From: CAIYUC01 sp963682005
GTDB taxonomy: Bacteria > Bacteroidota > Bacteroidia > Bacteroidales > FEN-979
Assembly (NCBI GenBank): GCA_963682005.1
Contig: OY820914.1
Location: forward strand, 3,162,001-3,226,000
Direction of reading: 5' to 3'
Length of the DNA stretch: 64,000 nt
Part shown: positions 26,722-38,700 of the stretch, in pieces
How positions within the stretch are numbered: position 1 is the stretch's first letter
Layout of the letters: every line of letters starts with the position of its first letter
The notes under the pieces: generated by a model
What the model saw: only the letters and a program-made list of their open reading frames with translations
Told to the model about the DNA's origin: nothing
Databases searched by the model: none
Translations under genes and position numbers: made by a program

Positions 26722-27191
26722 CCCTTTTTTTAAGCAAACATTTGGAATTTTTGGCAGACCTGGTTTCTGCTAAGGTTGATTTTATTATTATCGGAGGTTA
26801 CGCAATTATTTACCATGGTTATATAAGGACAACCGGAGATCTTGATATATGGCTAAAGCCGGATAATAAAAACAAGGATAAACTGATCCCTGTCCTTATG
26901 AAAAATGGAATAAAAACATCTTCGATCGAAAAAGTCAGAAAGTTAAATTTTACTGAAGTTGTCGTATTCCATTTTGGTTTTCCTCCTGAAAAGATTGATT
27001 TTCTGACAAAATTGACGGGGATTGAATATGATGAAGCCCGGGGAAGGACTGAAATGATATCCAATGGAGCCGTGGTAGTTCCAATACTAAACCTCGATGA
27101 TCTGATTGTGAATAAAATGTTAAGCAATCGTGCAAAAGATCTTGCAGACCTTGAAGGGCTCCAGACAATAAAAAGGATGAAGAAAAAATAA
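26718..27191 (+). CDS. Nucleotidyltransferase-fold protein (AbiEii/DUF6036-like)
   Basis: A 157-aa protein with a minimal nucleotidyltransferase core: VDFIIIGGYAIIYHGYIRTTGDLDIWL contains the GG and the DxD metal-binding motif, and a third acidic position is plausible at KIDFLTKLTGIEYDE. The fold transfers NMP to protein, RNA or small-molecule targets. Such single-domain proteins are found in type IV/AbiE-like and related toxin-antitoxin modules. The GTG start overlaps the upstream stop. The region is AT-rich compared with the neighbouring Hdr-like operon, in keeping with acquisition. Confidence 0.75.
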   Translation: MTLFLSKHLEFLADLVSAKVDFIIIGGYAIIYHGYIRTTGDLDIWLKPDNKNKDKLIPVLMKNGIKTSSIEKVRKLNFTEVVVFHFGFPPEKIDFLTKLTGIEYDEARGRTEMISNGAVVVPILNLDDLIVNKMLSNRAKDLADLEGLQTIKRMKKK

Positions 27192-27192
27192 T

Positions 27193-27335
27193 CAAAGAGT
27201 CACAGGGTCACAAGGTCACAAGGTCACAAAGTAACAGAGTCACTTTTTCGTTATTTTCATCCCAGCAAAGGCTAGGACATTACCTCATTATATCATTATA
27301 TCATTATATCATTATCTCATTATCTCAGTCTCTCC
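27193..27335. repeat. 8-bp tandem arrays (AAGGTCAC units; ATTATATC units) reaching the stop codon of the 1645-aa gene
   Basis: 27193-27243 holds AAGGTCAC-type units and 27283-27330 holds ATTATATC (x3), ATTATCTC (x2), AGTCTCTC, both at period 8. The second array contains the TGA stop of the next gene. Confidence 0.85.
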
Positions 27336-30300
27336 CCTTCTTCACCGGATTCGGCGGCGTATTCATCCCGGCACCATTCTGCATGTTGTTGAACACAATG
27401 ACCATGTCGAAGATATCGACGAATCCGTCGCCAGTGACATCTTCAACGATATAGCCGTATGCGCCGGATTGTGAGTTGTTGAATACGTCGACGTTATCAA
27501 AGATGTCCACGTAGCCATCCTGGTCACCGGTCGCCCCGGTTATTTCTCCGCCAAATAAAGCACAGATACCGCTGCCCCCGGCTATTTCTTTCATATTGTT
27601 GCCATAAGCCTGGCTGACAGGATACGTAAAATTGTAACTGATCGGGTTTGTGTTAAATGAAACGGGCTCAGCGCTCCAGGTTTCCACGCTTTGCCGGTGA
27701 TTGATCACGATGTAGTAATTTCCTGCGAAAGCAACAGGGACCAGCAACCTGATCTTCCCGTCAGGTTGAATCTCCAAACCATGGCTCTCGTAAACAATAT
27801 CCCAGGGTTCTGTTTCATTGGCCAGTTTTACACTGACGGTATCAGTGATCGAACCGGCAAATTTATCGAATGTAATTTCTCCGTTGAGGCAATCCTGGGC
27901 TTTCTTCATGGCCCCGGCACCGGTTTCATATAATCCTTCAATAAATGCCCAAATCGTAAGCCGTCTGTTGGTAATATCCGTTTTGAAGACCATGTTGTTC
28001 CCGTTAGTTGTCCCGGCAACATTGGTGCCCGTGACCCTGAAATAATAGTTTGTGTCAGGTAGCAGGCCGCTTATGTTTGCTGTTACAAGCGTGACGGTAT
28101 CCCCGGTGATTTCAGGGGGATTGCCCGGTACGATCGTTCCGAAGGATTCAGTGAGTCCGTATTCGAATGTGGTGGTGGCAGGGGCGCCGTTCATCTTCCC
28201 CATTCCGTACAAAACCGCTGTGGTTGCAGTGATGTCATCAGCGGAGGAGGTTGTCATTGAAGGAGTCCCGATCACGTTTACGATGGTCGGGGATGAAGTG
28301 TCAGGATCACATGGCGAGGATTGAACGATGGCCCGGTAACTCCAGTATCCGATTGATTCGGGTATTTCGGAAAATTCAGTTATGCTATCCGAATCCGGAA
28401 TATCCCTGTAGGATATCCCGATGTCTTTTTTCTGCCATTTTAATACCTCCCCGGTATTTCCTAATAAAATCAGGGAGCCTGTCGACTGACCCAGGATTAT
28501 GGATGAACCTCCTGTGGCTGATCCTCCGACACTTAGAGGATTGACCGTTACATCATAGATGGTAGGGTTTTCTCCCCTGCAACCGTAAGTGTTGGTGAAA
28601 TTCACACTGACGGTTTGATGCCCGTAATTGTTCCAGGTTACGGTAATGGAATCAGTTCCCGCTCCGGAGGTGATCACACCGCCGGATGAAACAGTCCATA
28701 AATACGATGTCATTCCGGATTCTGTGGTGTAGGTATTTTCTGTCGATGTGATTTCGCAAACAGATGCAGGGCCTTTAATTGCCGGAATAGTGACAGGATA
28801 ATTGGAAATGATGGCACTCCCGTTCATTGCTGCGGTTCCCCCAACGTTGGTTGCATCTATAGTATAAGTACCTGCAGGCAGATCATTCCACGATAAAGGG
28901 CTTCCGGTCCCTGGAAGGACGCTTCCATAAGGGATGTTATCTTTCTTTAACTGGTATTCAGCTTCGGTTTCAGATCCGTCAAGCCCAACTGTTAAACCTG
29001 TTCCACCCGGACAATAACTACCCCCTCCGGTGACATTGAATACGGCAGGTCCAGGACAAACCAGAATGAAGGAATAGATCTCATCGGAAGCCTGGCTTGT
29101 GAATTCACGGTCGAACATAATTAAATAAGATACACCCGTTGTCAGGGTCACATTCAGGTTTCCCGTGCCGGTAAAGTTGTTTGAGATGCAAGTCCATCCT
29201 GTGTTGTTGCAGCCGATACCCGCCTCTTTGTATAGGATACCCATTCCATCCGCATTGTTGTTCGACTGGAAATCAATGGTATGTACACCTGTGGTTGTGG
29301 GGGTAAAAGAATATATTTTTTCTTCGCCTTCTTCATCGCTGCCTGAACAGCTCGCATTAAGGAATCCAAGATTGCCCGAAATCGTGTCGGTTTCGGTAAC
29401 ACTGCATGTGAGTGGTTTGATGGCCGTGCAAGGGTCAGTTGTGCCCTGGCAGATAAATTTCGCAGTAAATGTTTCCGTGCTGGTAGTGTTGTTATAAAGG
29501 CGGTCAAAAAGGAAGTAATATTCTGTTCCTCCGGTCAGTGTTACCAAATATTCTGGAGTACCTGTAAAGCCGTTACTGAGGCAACTCCAGCCTGTGTTAT
29601 TGCATCCTGCCGATGCTTCTTTAAAGCTGAGTGAAAGAGCGTCACCGTTGTTATTGGATGTGACACCTATGGCATGAGGCCCGGTAGTTCCCGGGGTGAA
29701 GCTGAATAGTTGCTCCTTCCCCTGTTCATTGGCTCCGGAGCAATTCGCATCAATGGCACCAGTACCAGTACCCAGGGATATGTTGAATGAAGATCCGCAT
29801 TCCGGTACCGAGAGGATATCCAGGCAGGGATCACCTGTTGCAGGACAACTTATCTTGAAACTGAAGGAAGGATTTCCGGTCGGATAGTCCCTTCTGTTGT
29901 CAAAAAGAAAATAATACGTGCTATCCGCAGTCAGGCTGAAGCTGAATGATTGTGTATAATGGAATTCCTGCACACAAGTCCAGCCGGAACTGTTACAGCC
30001 ACTGCTTGCATCTTTTCGTGCAAAAAGAAGAACATCACCATTGTTATTTGACAGCATATCCAGTGAATATGTCCCGGTTTGGGCTGCCGTGAAACTGAAA
30101 ATGGCCTCTTTCCCGTATTCATTCCCTCCAAAGCACTGGGTGTTGATAAATCCAAGGCCTGTGCCCAAAGTAACATCATAAACTTCGCTGCAGCTTGTCA
30201 CCGGAGTGATTACCGTACAGGGGTCCAAGGTTCCGGGGCAGGTGATCATAAAAGAAAATAGTTCTGTATTTGTCGGATTGTCTCTCCATTTGTCAAACAG

Positions 30301-32262
30301 GAAGTAATAGGTGGTATCTTTTTTCAGGTTTAGGTAATAACTTGGTGAATAGTTGAATTCACCAATGCATGACCAGCCTGCGCTGTTGCAGCCACTGACA
30401 GCATTTTTAAAGGCGAGGAGCAACACGTCGCCGTTGTTATTCGTAAGCATGTCAAGAGCATGCAATCCGGTCATCGTGGGAGTGAAGCTGAAGATCATCT
30501 CCTCACCATATTCATTCCCCCCGAAACAATGCGTATTGATAAAGCCCAATCCACTGCCCAGGGAGCCGTTCATGGTGACACCGCAGGAAGGGATATTCGT
30601 AATAACAGTGCAGGGATCGATTGTTCCGGGACATGTGATCCTGAACGAGAAAGAGATGGAATTTGAAGGATTGTCTCTACGCTTGTCAAACAGGAAATAA
30701 TAGGTAGTATCTTTTTTCAGGTCCAGGTAATAGGATGGGGTATAATTGAATTCTGCCACGCAGGTCCATCCTGTGCTGTTGCAGCCACCCAATGCATTTT
30801 TAAAGGCCAGGAGCAGCACGTCGCCGTTGTTGTTTGTCAGCATGTCGAAAGCATGCAACCCGGTCATCGTGGCTGTGAAACTGAAGATCACCTCTTCACC
30901 ATATTCATTTCCCCCGAAACATTGCGTATTGATATAGCCCAATCCACTGCCCATGGAGCCGTTCATGGTGACGCCGCAGGAAGGGATATTCGTAATGGCA
31001 GTGCAGGGATCCGCAGTTCCCGGACAAGTGATCCTGAATGAAAAGGATTCTGAATTTGTTGGGTTGTCCCTCCGTTTGTCAAACAGAAAATAATAAGTAG
31101 TGTCTTTTTTCAGGTTCAGGTAATAGGATGGTGTATAATTGAATTCCGCGACGCAGGTCCATCCTGTACTTGTGCAACCGCTCATCGCATTTTTATAGGC
31201 AAGGAGCAGCACATCGCCGTTGTTGTTTGTGAGAATGTCCATTGCATGCAAACCGGTCATCGTGGGTGTGAAGCTGAAGATCGCCTCCTCACCATATTCA
31301 TTACCCCCGAGACATTGTGTATTGATAAAGCCCAATCCACTGCCCATGGAGCCGTTCATGGTGACGCCGCCGGAAGGGATATTCATAATGGCAGTGCAGG
31401 GATCCGCAGTTCCGGGACAGGTGATCCTGAATGAAAAAGATTCTGTATTTGTCGGGTTGTCCCTCCGTTTGTCAAACAGGAAATAATAAGTAGTGTCTTT
31501 TTTCAGGTCCAGGTAATAGGATGGTGCATAATTGAATTCCGCCACGCAGGTCCATCCTGTGCTGTTGCAACCGCCTATCGCATTTTTATAGGCGAGGAGC
31601 AACACGTCTCCGTTATTGTTTGTGAGAATGTCCATGGCATGCAACCCCGTCATCGTAGGTGTGAAACTGAAGATCGTCTCCTCGCCATAATCATTCCTCG
31701 AAAAACATTGCGTATTGATAAAGCCCAATCCATTGCCCATGGAGCCGTTCATGGTGACGCCGCAGGAAGGGACATTCGTAATGGCAGTACAGGGATCCGC
31801 GGTTCCGGGAGCAGTGATCTTGAAAGAACTGTTCAAAGTCCCGCTTGTGCCGTTGGTCCTGTCAAACATGAAGTAATAGGTTGTGCCTGAAGAAAGAGTT
31901 ATATAATAGGATGGCGTGTAGGTGAATCCACCGGTAATGCAGATCCATCCTGTACTGTTGCACCCCAGGATGAAATCTTTGTACATTAGGGCAAGGGGTA
32001 CTGTATTGTTGTTCGAGAGTATATCAATGGCATGGATTCCGGTGGTTGTTGCCGTGTATTGGTAGATGATTTCCTTGCCCTCCTCATTGGAACCACTGCA
32101 GTTTATGTTGAGAGTACCCGCACCGGTGGCGAGAGAAAATGAATTCGTGACCCCTGCATCTATTGTGGCGATGCTCAGGCATGGGTCCTGGGCCAAAGGA
32201 GCCTCGATTATTCCAAGCATGAAAATGGAGGCAAAAATTAAACAGTGGAAATGTTTTTTCAT
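27325..32262 (-). CDS. Giant secreted protein: eight PPC-like repeats, PKD/FN3-like domains, dockerin-like C-terminus
   Basis: A 1645-aa protein. Signal peptide: MKKHFHCLIFASIFMLGIIE to APLAQ. Residues 26-1050 are eight repeats of about 130 aa, each starting DPC and containing a GEEXIFSFTPTMTGLH-like strand and TTYYFLFD, resembling pre-peptidase C-terminal domains. Repeats 2-5 are almost identical. Then come a PKD-like domain (SSGGVITSGAGTDSITVTW), a fibronectin III-like domain (ISGLLPDTNYYFRVTGTNVA), a beta-domain with NHRQSVETWS, and two dockerin-like loops (DQDGYVDIFDNVDV, DVTGDGFVDIFDMVIV). It ends NPVKKGRD with no T9SS type A domain visible. The last 400 residues match the neighbouring 4226-aa protein. 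Surface or matrix function is inferred. Confidence 0.9.
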   Translation of the reverse strand: MKKHFHCLIFASIFMLGIIEAPLAQDPCLSIATIDAGVTNSFSLATGAGTLNINCSGSNEEGKEIIYQYTATTTGIHAIDILSNNNTVPLALMYKDFILGCNSTGWICITGGFTYTPSYYITLSSGTTYYFMFDRTNGTSGTLNSSFKITAPGTADPCTAITNVPSCGVTMNGSMGNGLGFINTQCFSRNDYGEETIFSFTPTMTGLHAMDILTNNNGDVLLLAYKNAIGGCNSTGWTCVAEFNYAPSYYLDLKKDTTYYFLFDKRRDNPTNTESFSFRITCPGTADPCTAIMNIPSGGVTMNGSMGSGLGFINTQCLGGNEYGEEAIFSFTPTMTGLHAMDILTNNNGDVLLLAYKNAMSGCTSTGWTCVAEFNYTPSYYLNLKKDTTYYFLFDKRRDNPTNSESFSFRITCPGTADPCTAITNIPSCGVTMNGSMGSGLGYINTQCFGGNEYGEEVIFSFTATMTGLHAFDMLTNNNGDVLLLAFKNALGGCNSTGWTCVAEFNYTPSYYLDLKKDTTYYFLFDKRRDNPSNSISFSFRITCPGTIDPCTVITNIPSCGVTMNGSLGSGLGFINTHCFGGNEYGEEMIFSFTPTMTGLHALDMLTNNNGDVLLLAFKNAVSGCNSAGWSCIGEFNYSPSYYLNLKKDTTYYFLFDKWRDNPTNTELFSFMITCPGTLDPCTVITPVTSCSEVYDVTLGTGLGFINTQCFGGNEYGKEAIFSFTAAQTGTYSLDMLSNNNGDVLLFARKDASSGCNSSGWTCVQEFHYTQSFSFSLTADSTYYFLFDNRRDYPTGNPSFSFKISCPATGDPCLDILSVPECGSSFNISLGTGTGAIDANCSGANEQGKEQLFSFTPGTTGPHAIGVTSNNNGDALSLSFKEASAGCNNTGWSCLSNGFTGTPEYLVTLTGGTEYYFLFDRLYNNTTSTETFTAKFICQGTTDPCTAIKPLTCSVTETDTISGNLGFLNASCSGSDEEGEEKIYSFTPTTTGVHTIDFQSNNNADGMGILYKEAGIGCNNTGWTCISNNFTGTGNLNVTLTTGVSYLIMFDREFTSQASDEIYSFILVCPGPAVFNVTGGGSYCPGGTGLTVGLDGSETEAEYQLKKDNIPYGSVLPGTGSPLSWNDLPAGTYTIDATNVGGTAAMNGSAIISNYPVTIPAIKGPASVCEITSTENTYTTESGMTSYLWTVSSGGVITSGAGTDSITVTWNNYGHQTVSVNFTNTYGCRGENPTIYDVTVNPLSVGGSATGGSSIILGQSTGSLILLGNTGEVLKWQKKDIGISYRDIPDSDSITEFSEIPESIGYWSYRAIVQSSPCDPDTSSPTIVNVIGTPSMTTSSADDITATTAVLYGMGKMNGAPATTTFEYGLTESFGTIVPGNPPEITGDTVTLVTANISGLLPDTNYYFRVTGTNVAGTTNGNNMVFKTDITNRRLTIWAFIEGLYETGAGAMKKAQDCLNGEITFDKFAGSITDTVSVKLANETEPWDIVYESHGLEIQPDGKIRLLVPVAFAGNYYIVINHRQSVETWSAEPVSFNTNPISYNFTYPVSQAYGNNMKEIAGGSGICALFGGEITGATGDQDGYVDIFDNVDVFNNSQSGAYGYIVEDVTGDGFVDIFDMVIVFNNMQNGAGMNTPPNPVKKGRD
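30200..31800 (-). repeat. Near-identical 393-396-bp coding repeats
   Basis: The boundary word GCAGGGATC recurs near 30608, 31004, 31398 and 31794, giving a period of 394-396 bp. DNA identity between adjacent units is visibly high, including silent positions. Confidence 0.85.
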
Positions 32263-32746
32263 AGGGTTGGCGGTTTTAAAAGATGACCAGATTTTCGATT
32301 AATCGTCTAAGCTAAAATTCTGCGGGCTTTAGCCTCCGGTGTAAATGGCCGGTTCTGATTTTACTACAGAACCACTTATTTCAGAATGGGCCTTGAGTCA
32401 TTCAGGCTGTTATGGAAAAGATGGTACAGAATATTGTCACAGATCAGCTTTCATCGGCGAATCCTGAAATTAATTTCATCTGCAATGTACAATAAAATAA
32501 GGGTAATGTCAAGAAGAATATAAGCTAAACATAACATCAGCAGCCTTAGTTCTACGATTGGAAAGAAAATACATATTGAAAAAGCCTTGCCTGTTATGGA
32601 ATAAGTATGCGTCATCCAGTAGTCAATAGCAATAGTTCTGATGCAGGTATCAGGGTCACAAAGTCACTAGGTTAGAAGGTCAGAAGGTCTCCCGTCTAGA
32701 GACTTAACAAATCAACAACTAAGCAACTAAGCAACTAAGCACCTCA
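32263..32746. other. 484-bp intergenic region between the two giant genes
   Basis: No gene seen. It should hold the 1645-aa gene promoter, but no exact TAnnTTTG box was found close to its start. From about 32648 it consists of period-8 words (AGGTCAGA type, then CAACTAAG x3) running into the 3' end of the giant gene. Confidence 0.6.
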
Positions 32747-32755
32747 CTATCTCCC
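32648..32755. repeat. 8-bp tandem array (GGTCACAA and CAACTAAG units)
   Basis: GGGTCACA AAGTCACT AGGTTAGA AGGTCAGA AGGTCTCC, then CAACTAAG three times and CACCTCAC, at period 8. It ends inside the stop region of the 4226-aa gene. CAACTAAG is the reverse complement of CTTAGTTG seen at the rpsP leader and after priA. Confidence 0.85.
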
Positions 32756-35700
32756 CTTCTTCACCGGATTCACCGGCGTATTCATCCCGGCACCGCTCTG
32801 CATGTTGTTGAACACAATGACCATGTCGAAGATATCTACGAATCCGTCGCCAGTGACATCTTCAACGATATAGCCGTATGCGCCGGATTGAGAGTTGTTA
32901 AAAACATTGACATTGTCAAAGATGTCGACATAACCGTCCTGTCCTCCCGTCGCACTGGTAAATTCTCCTCCAAACAAGGTATACACCCCGGCACCATCAA
33001 AAACCTCTTTCATGTTGTTTCCGTACGCCTGGCTGACAGGATAAGTGAAATTGTATGCGATCGGGTTTGTATTGAACGGAACGGGCTCCCCGCTCCAGGT
33101 TTCAACGCTCTGTCGATGGTTGATTATGACATAGTAATTACCTGAAAGAACGACGGGGACAAGAAGTCTGATACTGCCATCAGGGTGCATTTCCAGACCA
33201 TGGCTTTCAAATACGATATCCCAGGGCTCCTCTTCATTTGCCAGTTTCACCGTCACTGTATCAACGATGGATCCTGCAAACTTGTCAAAGGTGACCTCCC
33301 CGTTCTGGCAATCCTGGCTTTTCTTCATCACGCCGGTGTTGTAATCATATAGCCCTTCAATGAAGACATTAAGTGTCAATCTCCTGTTGGTGATGTCCGT
33401 CCTGAAAACCATGTTGTTTCCATATGTTGTGCCCGCGATATTACTACCGGTTATCCTGAAGTAGTAATTGGTGTCAGGCAGCAAACCACTGATTATGGCA
33501 GTTACCTGGGTGACATTATCTTCAGTAATTACGGATGGATTGCCCGGAACGCTCATCCCGTAGGAATCCGTAAGACCATATTCAAATAGGATCGTAGCAG
33601 GGGAGCCGTTCATCTTTCCCATACCGTTGAGCACTGCACCGGTTGCCGTAATCTCTTCGGCCGTGGATGTAGTGAGCGTTGGTGGTCCGATAACATTGAC
33701 AATTGTTGGGAGTGATGTGTCCGGATCACAGGTATAGGATTGAACAATCGCCCTGTAGCTCCAGTACCCGATCGATGCGGGGGTTTCCGAAAATTGGATC
33801 AAACCTGTGGTGTTGGGAATATCCCTGTAGGATGTCCCGACATCTTTTTTCTGCCATTTCAGAACACTGCCGGTATGCCCGGTTAATTCAAGGATTCCGG
33901 TTGACTGGCCGATAATGATCGGGGACCCTCCGGTTACCGCTCCTCCAATACTGAGGGGTTCAATCGTGACATTGAGCAGCGTGGGTGATGATGCAGTACA
34001 GCCGGAAACATCGGTATAGTTCACACTTACGGTTTGCGGTCCCGGTATGTTCCAGTTAACCGTGATCCTGTCTGTGAATTCACCTGAGACGATTTCACCG
34101 CCCGGGGAAACAATCCAGGTATACGAGGATTTTCCTGTGTTGGTGGCATATTCAGCTCCCATTGTGAGTGCACAGAGATGAGTCGGGCCGCTGAGCGACG
34201 GAACGGGCAGAAGGTTTACAACGGTGTGGGCGACAACCGGTGCCGGGGCGGAACAACCGTTTGCATCCGTATAATTCACAGAAACGGTTTTTGTTCCGGG
34301 GGTGTTCCACCCTACAGTGACGGTGTTATCGGAAGTGCCGCCTCCGGATGTAATTGTTCCTCCTGATGAAACAGTCCAGGAATATTCGGACATGCCATCA
34401 TCTGTCACATATACATTACCGGATGAAGGAACTCCGCATATTGAATCCGGCCCCGAGATTTCAGGAGTGGGAGGTGCAAATACGGTGATTGTTGCAGTGG
34501 CACTTTTTGAAAAGCCTGTAATGTCAAAGACTGTAACCGTGTATTCACCGGAGCCCGCCACAAGGTTTTGCCCGAGATAACCGTTGCTCCAGCTGAACAA
34601 ATAGGGTGGAGCCCCGCCGGATGCATTGGCCGTAAGGGTGCCATTGATCCCATTGCAGCTTATTACCGGTTCAAGGGATACATCAAATGAACCAAGGTAA
34701 GCCAGGGCAAGGTTATCCTCCGTATTGAATTCCGGAACGCTTGGATTGGTGATCTTCCCGATGATGGTTGTTGAATTGTCTGTAACGATCCATGGGACGG
34801 AAGTTGAAACGCTGTCATGACCCGCAATGGAAACAGTTGATTGCCCGATTGAAATCGTGTCCGACAGATCATTGATGTAATAGAACTGAATGATGCCATT
34901 ACAGCTCTCTTCTCCGGTATTTCCGATCCGGGCATTGATGTTGATTGGTACATTTAATCCCGGAGACGAATTTGACGGAACAAAAACCTGGAAATAAAGG
35001 TTCGCTGCCTGTCCCACAATGATGGCCCGTGTAGCCTCGTTGTTCATCTCGTCGTTTTCTTCAACTTGTTCATCAGCGTCAATGACAGCACGGATAACAT
35101 GGGCACCGGGAATGTCACTTGACCAGGTTGTGGGTATGGCGACACTGGTATGTTCACCTGTAACTAGCCCGGTAACGGGATAAACGGTTTCCAGCGGGAT
35201 TTCATCCACAAGGACCTGCAACGACATTACGTCATTCACGTTTGTGTAACCAACATTGTCGTATGTAACAACCAGTGAGACTGGATCATCCGGTGAAGGG
35301 TTCAGGTTGTCAGGGTTTATGTATTGAGAAAGCACACGCATATCCGGAAGTCCGGAAACATGAACAGTGACAACCAGTACATTATTTTCCTCATCGCATT
35401 CCGCGTATTCATGATCGGGGTCGGCCGTCATCGTAAAGGTGTAAGAGCCATTCTCCAGGAATGTATAGGGGAGTGGCAGTGCCACAATGGCCGGGCAATA
35501 ATAGCAATTGCGTGACACATTGTTGAGAACGCCCGTCCCAAGATTCAGTTTCCCTTCGATGCCGGGACCGCTCACTTCGAATTTTACTTTTACCTGGCTG
35601 GCATCATAAAGATGCGACACGGACAATCCTACGGATAAATAGGCAGATTGGTTGATCAGGTAAACCGGATTCCAGAAATTGGTCCCGCAATGTCCGACCG

Positions 35701-38700
35701 GCTGAAAATCCCAGCACATGTCATCAAAGGTGGAGTTATCCGTTTCATTTGATTCTCCGATAAGATTCGAAGGATCCGCATACGCCGTCAGGACAACGGT
35801 TCCCGGAACAGGTAAAGGTGCTGTTGTTGTCACATCAACCGTCTGGCCCGGGTTTATATTGCCGTAGTAATATCCCAAATAGGAATGTCCCGAGGAATAG
35901 GAGAACTGCACCTGGACAGGCCCTGCTGCAACTCCGTCGCCATTGTTTGCAACATGCGCAACTAGTGTGGCTGTGCCCGGATAAGCAGGGTTGGCCGGAA
36001 GTACATCAACCGAATGGCACGCTGTAAGCGATAGATTCGGCAACGGGGAATAAACATTCACTTCAACCGAAATGACGTTGTTACTTTCATTGCATTCCTC
36101 GTAATCATTATCCGGGTCGGCTGTCATCATGAATGTATACGTTCCAGCATGAGTAAAGGTATACGGATTGGGGAAAACCGCCGAATACGGACAATCATCG
36201 CAGGTTTTGGAAACATTGTTTACCGTCACGGTTCCGAGCGTCTGGGTTCCTGAGATCCCCGGTCCGCTCACCTGGAATTTTACTTTTACAGAACTGGCAT
36301 CGTAAAGATGCAATGATGACAGTCCGATGGATAAGATGGCCGATTGATTTACCTGGTATGAGTTTCCCCAGAATGATTGTCCGCAGTAATAATGGGGATA
36401 GGCGACCGGTTGAAAATCGAAACACATGTTCTCACTTGCGGAATTGTCTGTTTCATTTGATTCTGCGACCTGGTGATCGGGATCTGCGACAGCTGTAAGA
36501 ATGGTCGATAAAGAATTGGGGATCGTGGCGGTTGCTGTAATATCGGCAGTTTGTCCCGGGTTGATATCACCGGCATATTGCCCGATGAATGTTCCTCCCG
36601 TGGAATAGGAAAACTGGACCTTGACCGGTCCGGAAGCAACCGCATTCCCATTATTCACGACGTGTGCGATCAGTGTTCCCTGCGCAGGGTAGGACGGATC
36701 GACCGGCTGGACTTCGATGGTGTTACATCCTGTCAGCGACAGGTTTGGAAGAGGTGTGGTGACCTCTATGCTTACCTCAAGTATGTTATTTGATTCGTCG
36801 CATTCTGCATATTCATGGTCCGGGTCGGCAGTCATCGTAAATGTATAGGTGCCGGCATTCAGGAAGGTGTAGGCGGAAGGCAGGGTAACTGCATAGGGGC
36901 ACGAATAGCAGCTTCGGGTGGCATTATTGAGAAATCCGTAGCCAAGGTTCATGGTCCCTGGGATACCTGGCCCCCTGACTTCAAATTTTACCTTCAGGGG
37001 ATCGGCATCATAAAGATGGGTGACAATAATCCCGGTTGTCAGGGTGACCGACTGGTTAACAATGTAGTTTTGTTGCCAGAAATTATTGTAACACATTGAA
37101 ACAGTCTGAAAATCCCAGCACATATTGTCGGTCGAAACATTGTCATCCTCGTTAAGTTCATTGACCTGGTGATACGGATCGATGGTCGCTGTCAGAATTG
37201 CGGAAGCCGGTGCCGGAAGCGGTGCATTTGCAGCCACTTCCACAGTTTGACCGGGGTTGATATTCTCATTGTACTGACCGTAGACCGTTACACCTGTCGA
37301 ATAGGCGAACCTTACCGGAACGGGTCCTGCTGCAATTTCATCACCGTTGTTTGTGACATGGGCTACAAGTGTGGCTTCACCGGGATAATGAGGATTTACA
37401 GGAAGAACATCCAACGGGTGGCAACTCTGGAACGTAAGGTTTGGCTTACAGATTATGGTAAACTGGGTCGCGAAATTCCCGGTCAGTGTAAAGTCGGTAA
37501 TGGTGCCTGTGATATGATAGACATCGCCTGTTAAAGGTGGCTGGAAATAAATATTGTACGTCCCCGCCGAATTCGTATAGCCTGAAAAGGTGGCATTCGT
37601 CTCGGTGATCCGGAATTCAACCGTCGCCCCGGCAACACCCGGATCTTCCAATGGCACAGCCAGCCCGGAATAGTTCGCCGTTCCACTGATCAGCAACGTA
37701 TTGTACGGAGAGCAATACGAAACGGGAGGAGTAACAGCGGCCGTGCAGACAATCTCTCCGGCAACCGGGTAATTCCCATTCACAAACGGACGAACAGCAG
37801 TGTTATCCAGTTCGTTGATCTCTGCAATGACATTCGTATAATCAACCTTAACCTGCATGGGGCACCAGGCTGGAACTGACGGTGTGACGATATTCCATTG
37901 AGCCAACATCGAGCCATGTGCAGGAAGATTACCGACAGGGATATTTGGATAAATGATAGTTGTATCGAACTGGTTGACGAGATGAACCAGGAAATTCTGG
38001 GCGGGGTAATCCGATTCATTATGTATGACGGCCGAAACCGTGATCGCTTCCGAAGGATCCGGATAAGGGTTGCTGAATGTGATGTCATTCGCAAAAATGC
38101 TGAGGTTTGGCTGCTGCAGCACATCCGGGTAATCAAACGGCCCGAATGTGGTGGTGCAGTTCTGAAGGTCGCTGACGATGATCCTTGCTTTCCAGGTTGT
38201 ACCATATGGAAGCCCGTTCACGGTGGCGTAATATCGCTTGCCATCGACCAGGTTGATATCCAAAAGATCGGAAGGGGTCATGATGATATTCCGGTCATTC
38301 GGATCTGAAAAAATGCCATTTCCTTCGTAATCAAGGATCAGTCGCGGATAAGAAGCCTGAGGAAGTGCATCGGTCAGGTCGAAATAATCGACCTCGAACC
38401 GGAAGGTCGTATAAGGAGAACCTGATGACGGAGAAATGACAGAAGAATTAAACCCCGTATTTCCTGTATATGTGAAATGTTGTGCGCCGGGATAAACAAG
38501 CGGATTTTCATCGTTGCAATCGGTATTGTCGGTTACATAACCCTCCGGCTGGTCGCAGGTGATGATAAGCACTGCTGCATTCCCGTATCCGTCATCATCC
38601 GAATCCTGGTAATAATTGACCAGTTGGTTTATGCTCAGCGAAACAGAAGTCCGGCTGGTACTGATGCATCCTGTTGTGATATTCCTTGATTCTGCGTAAT

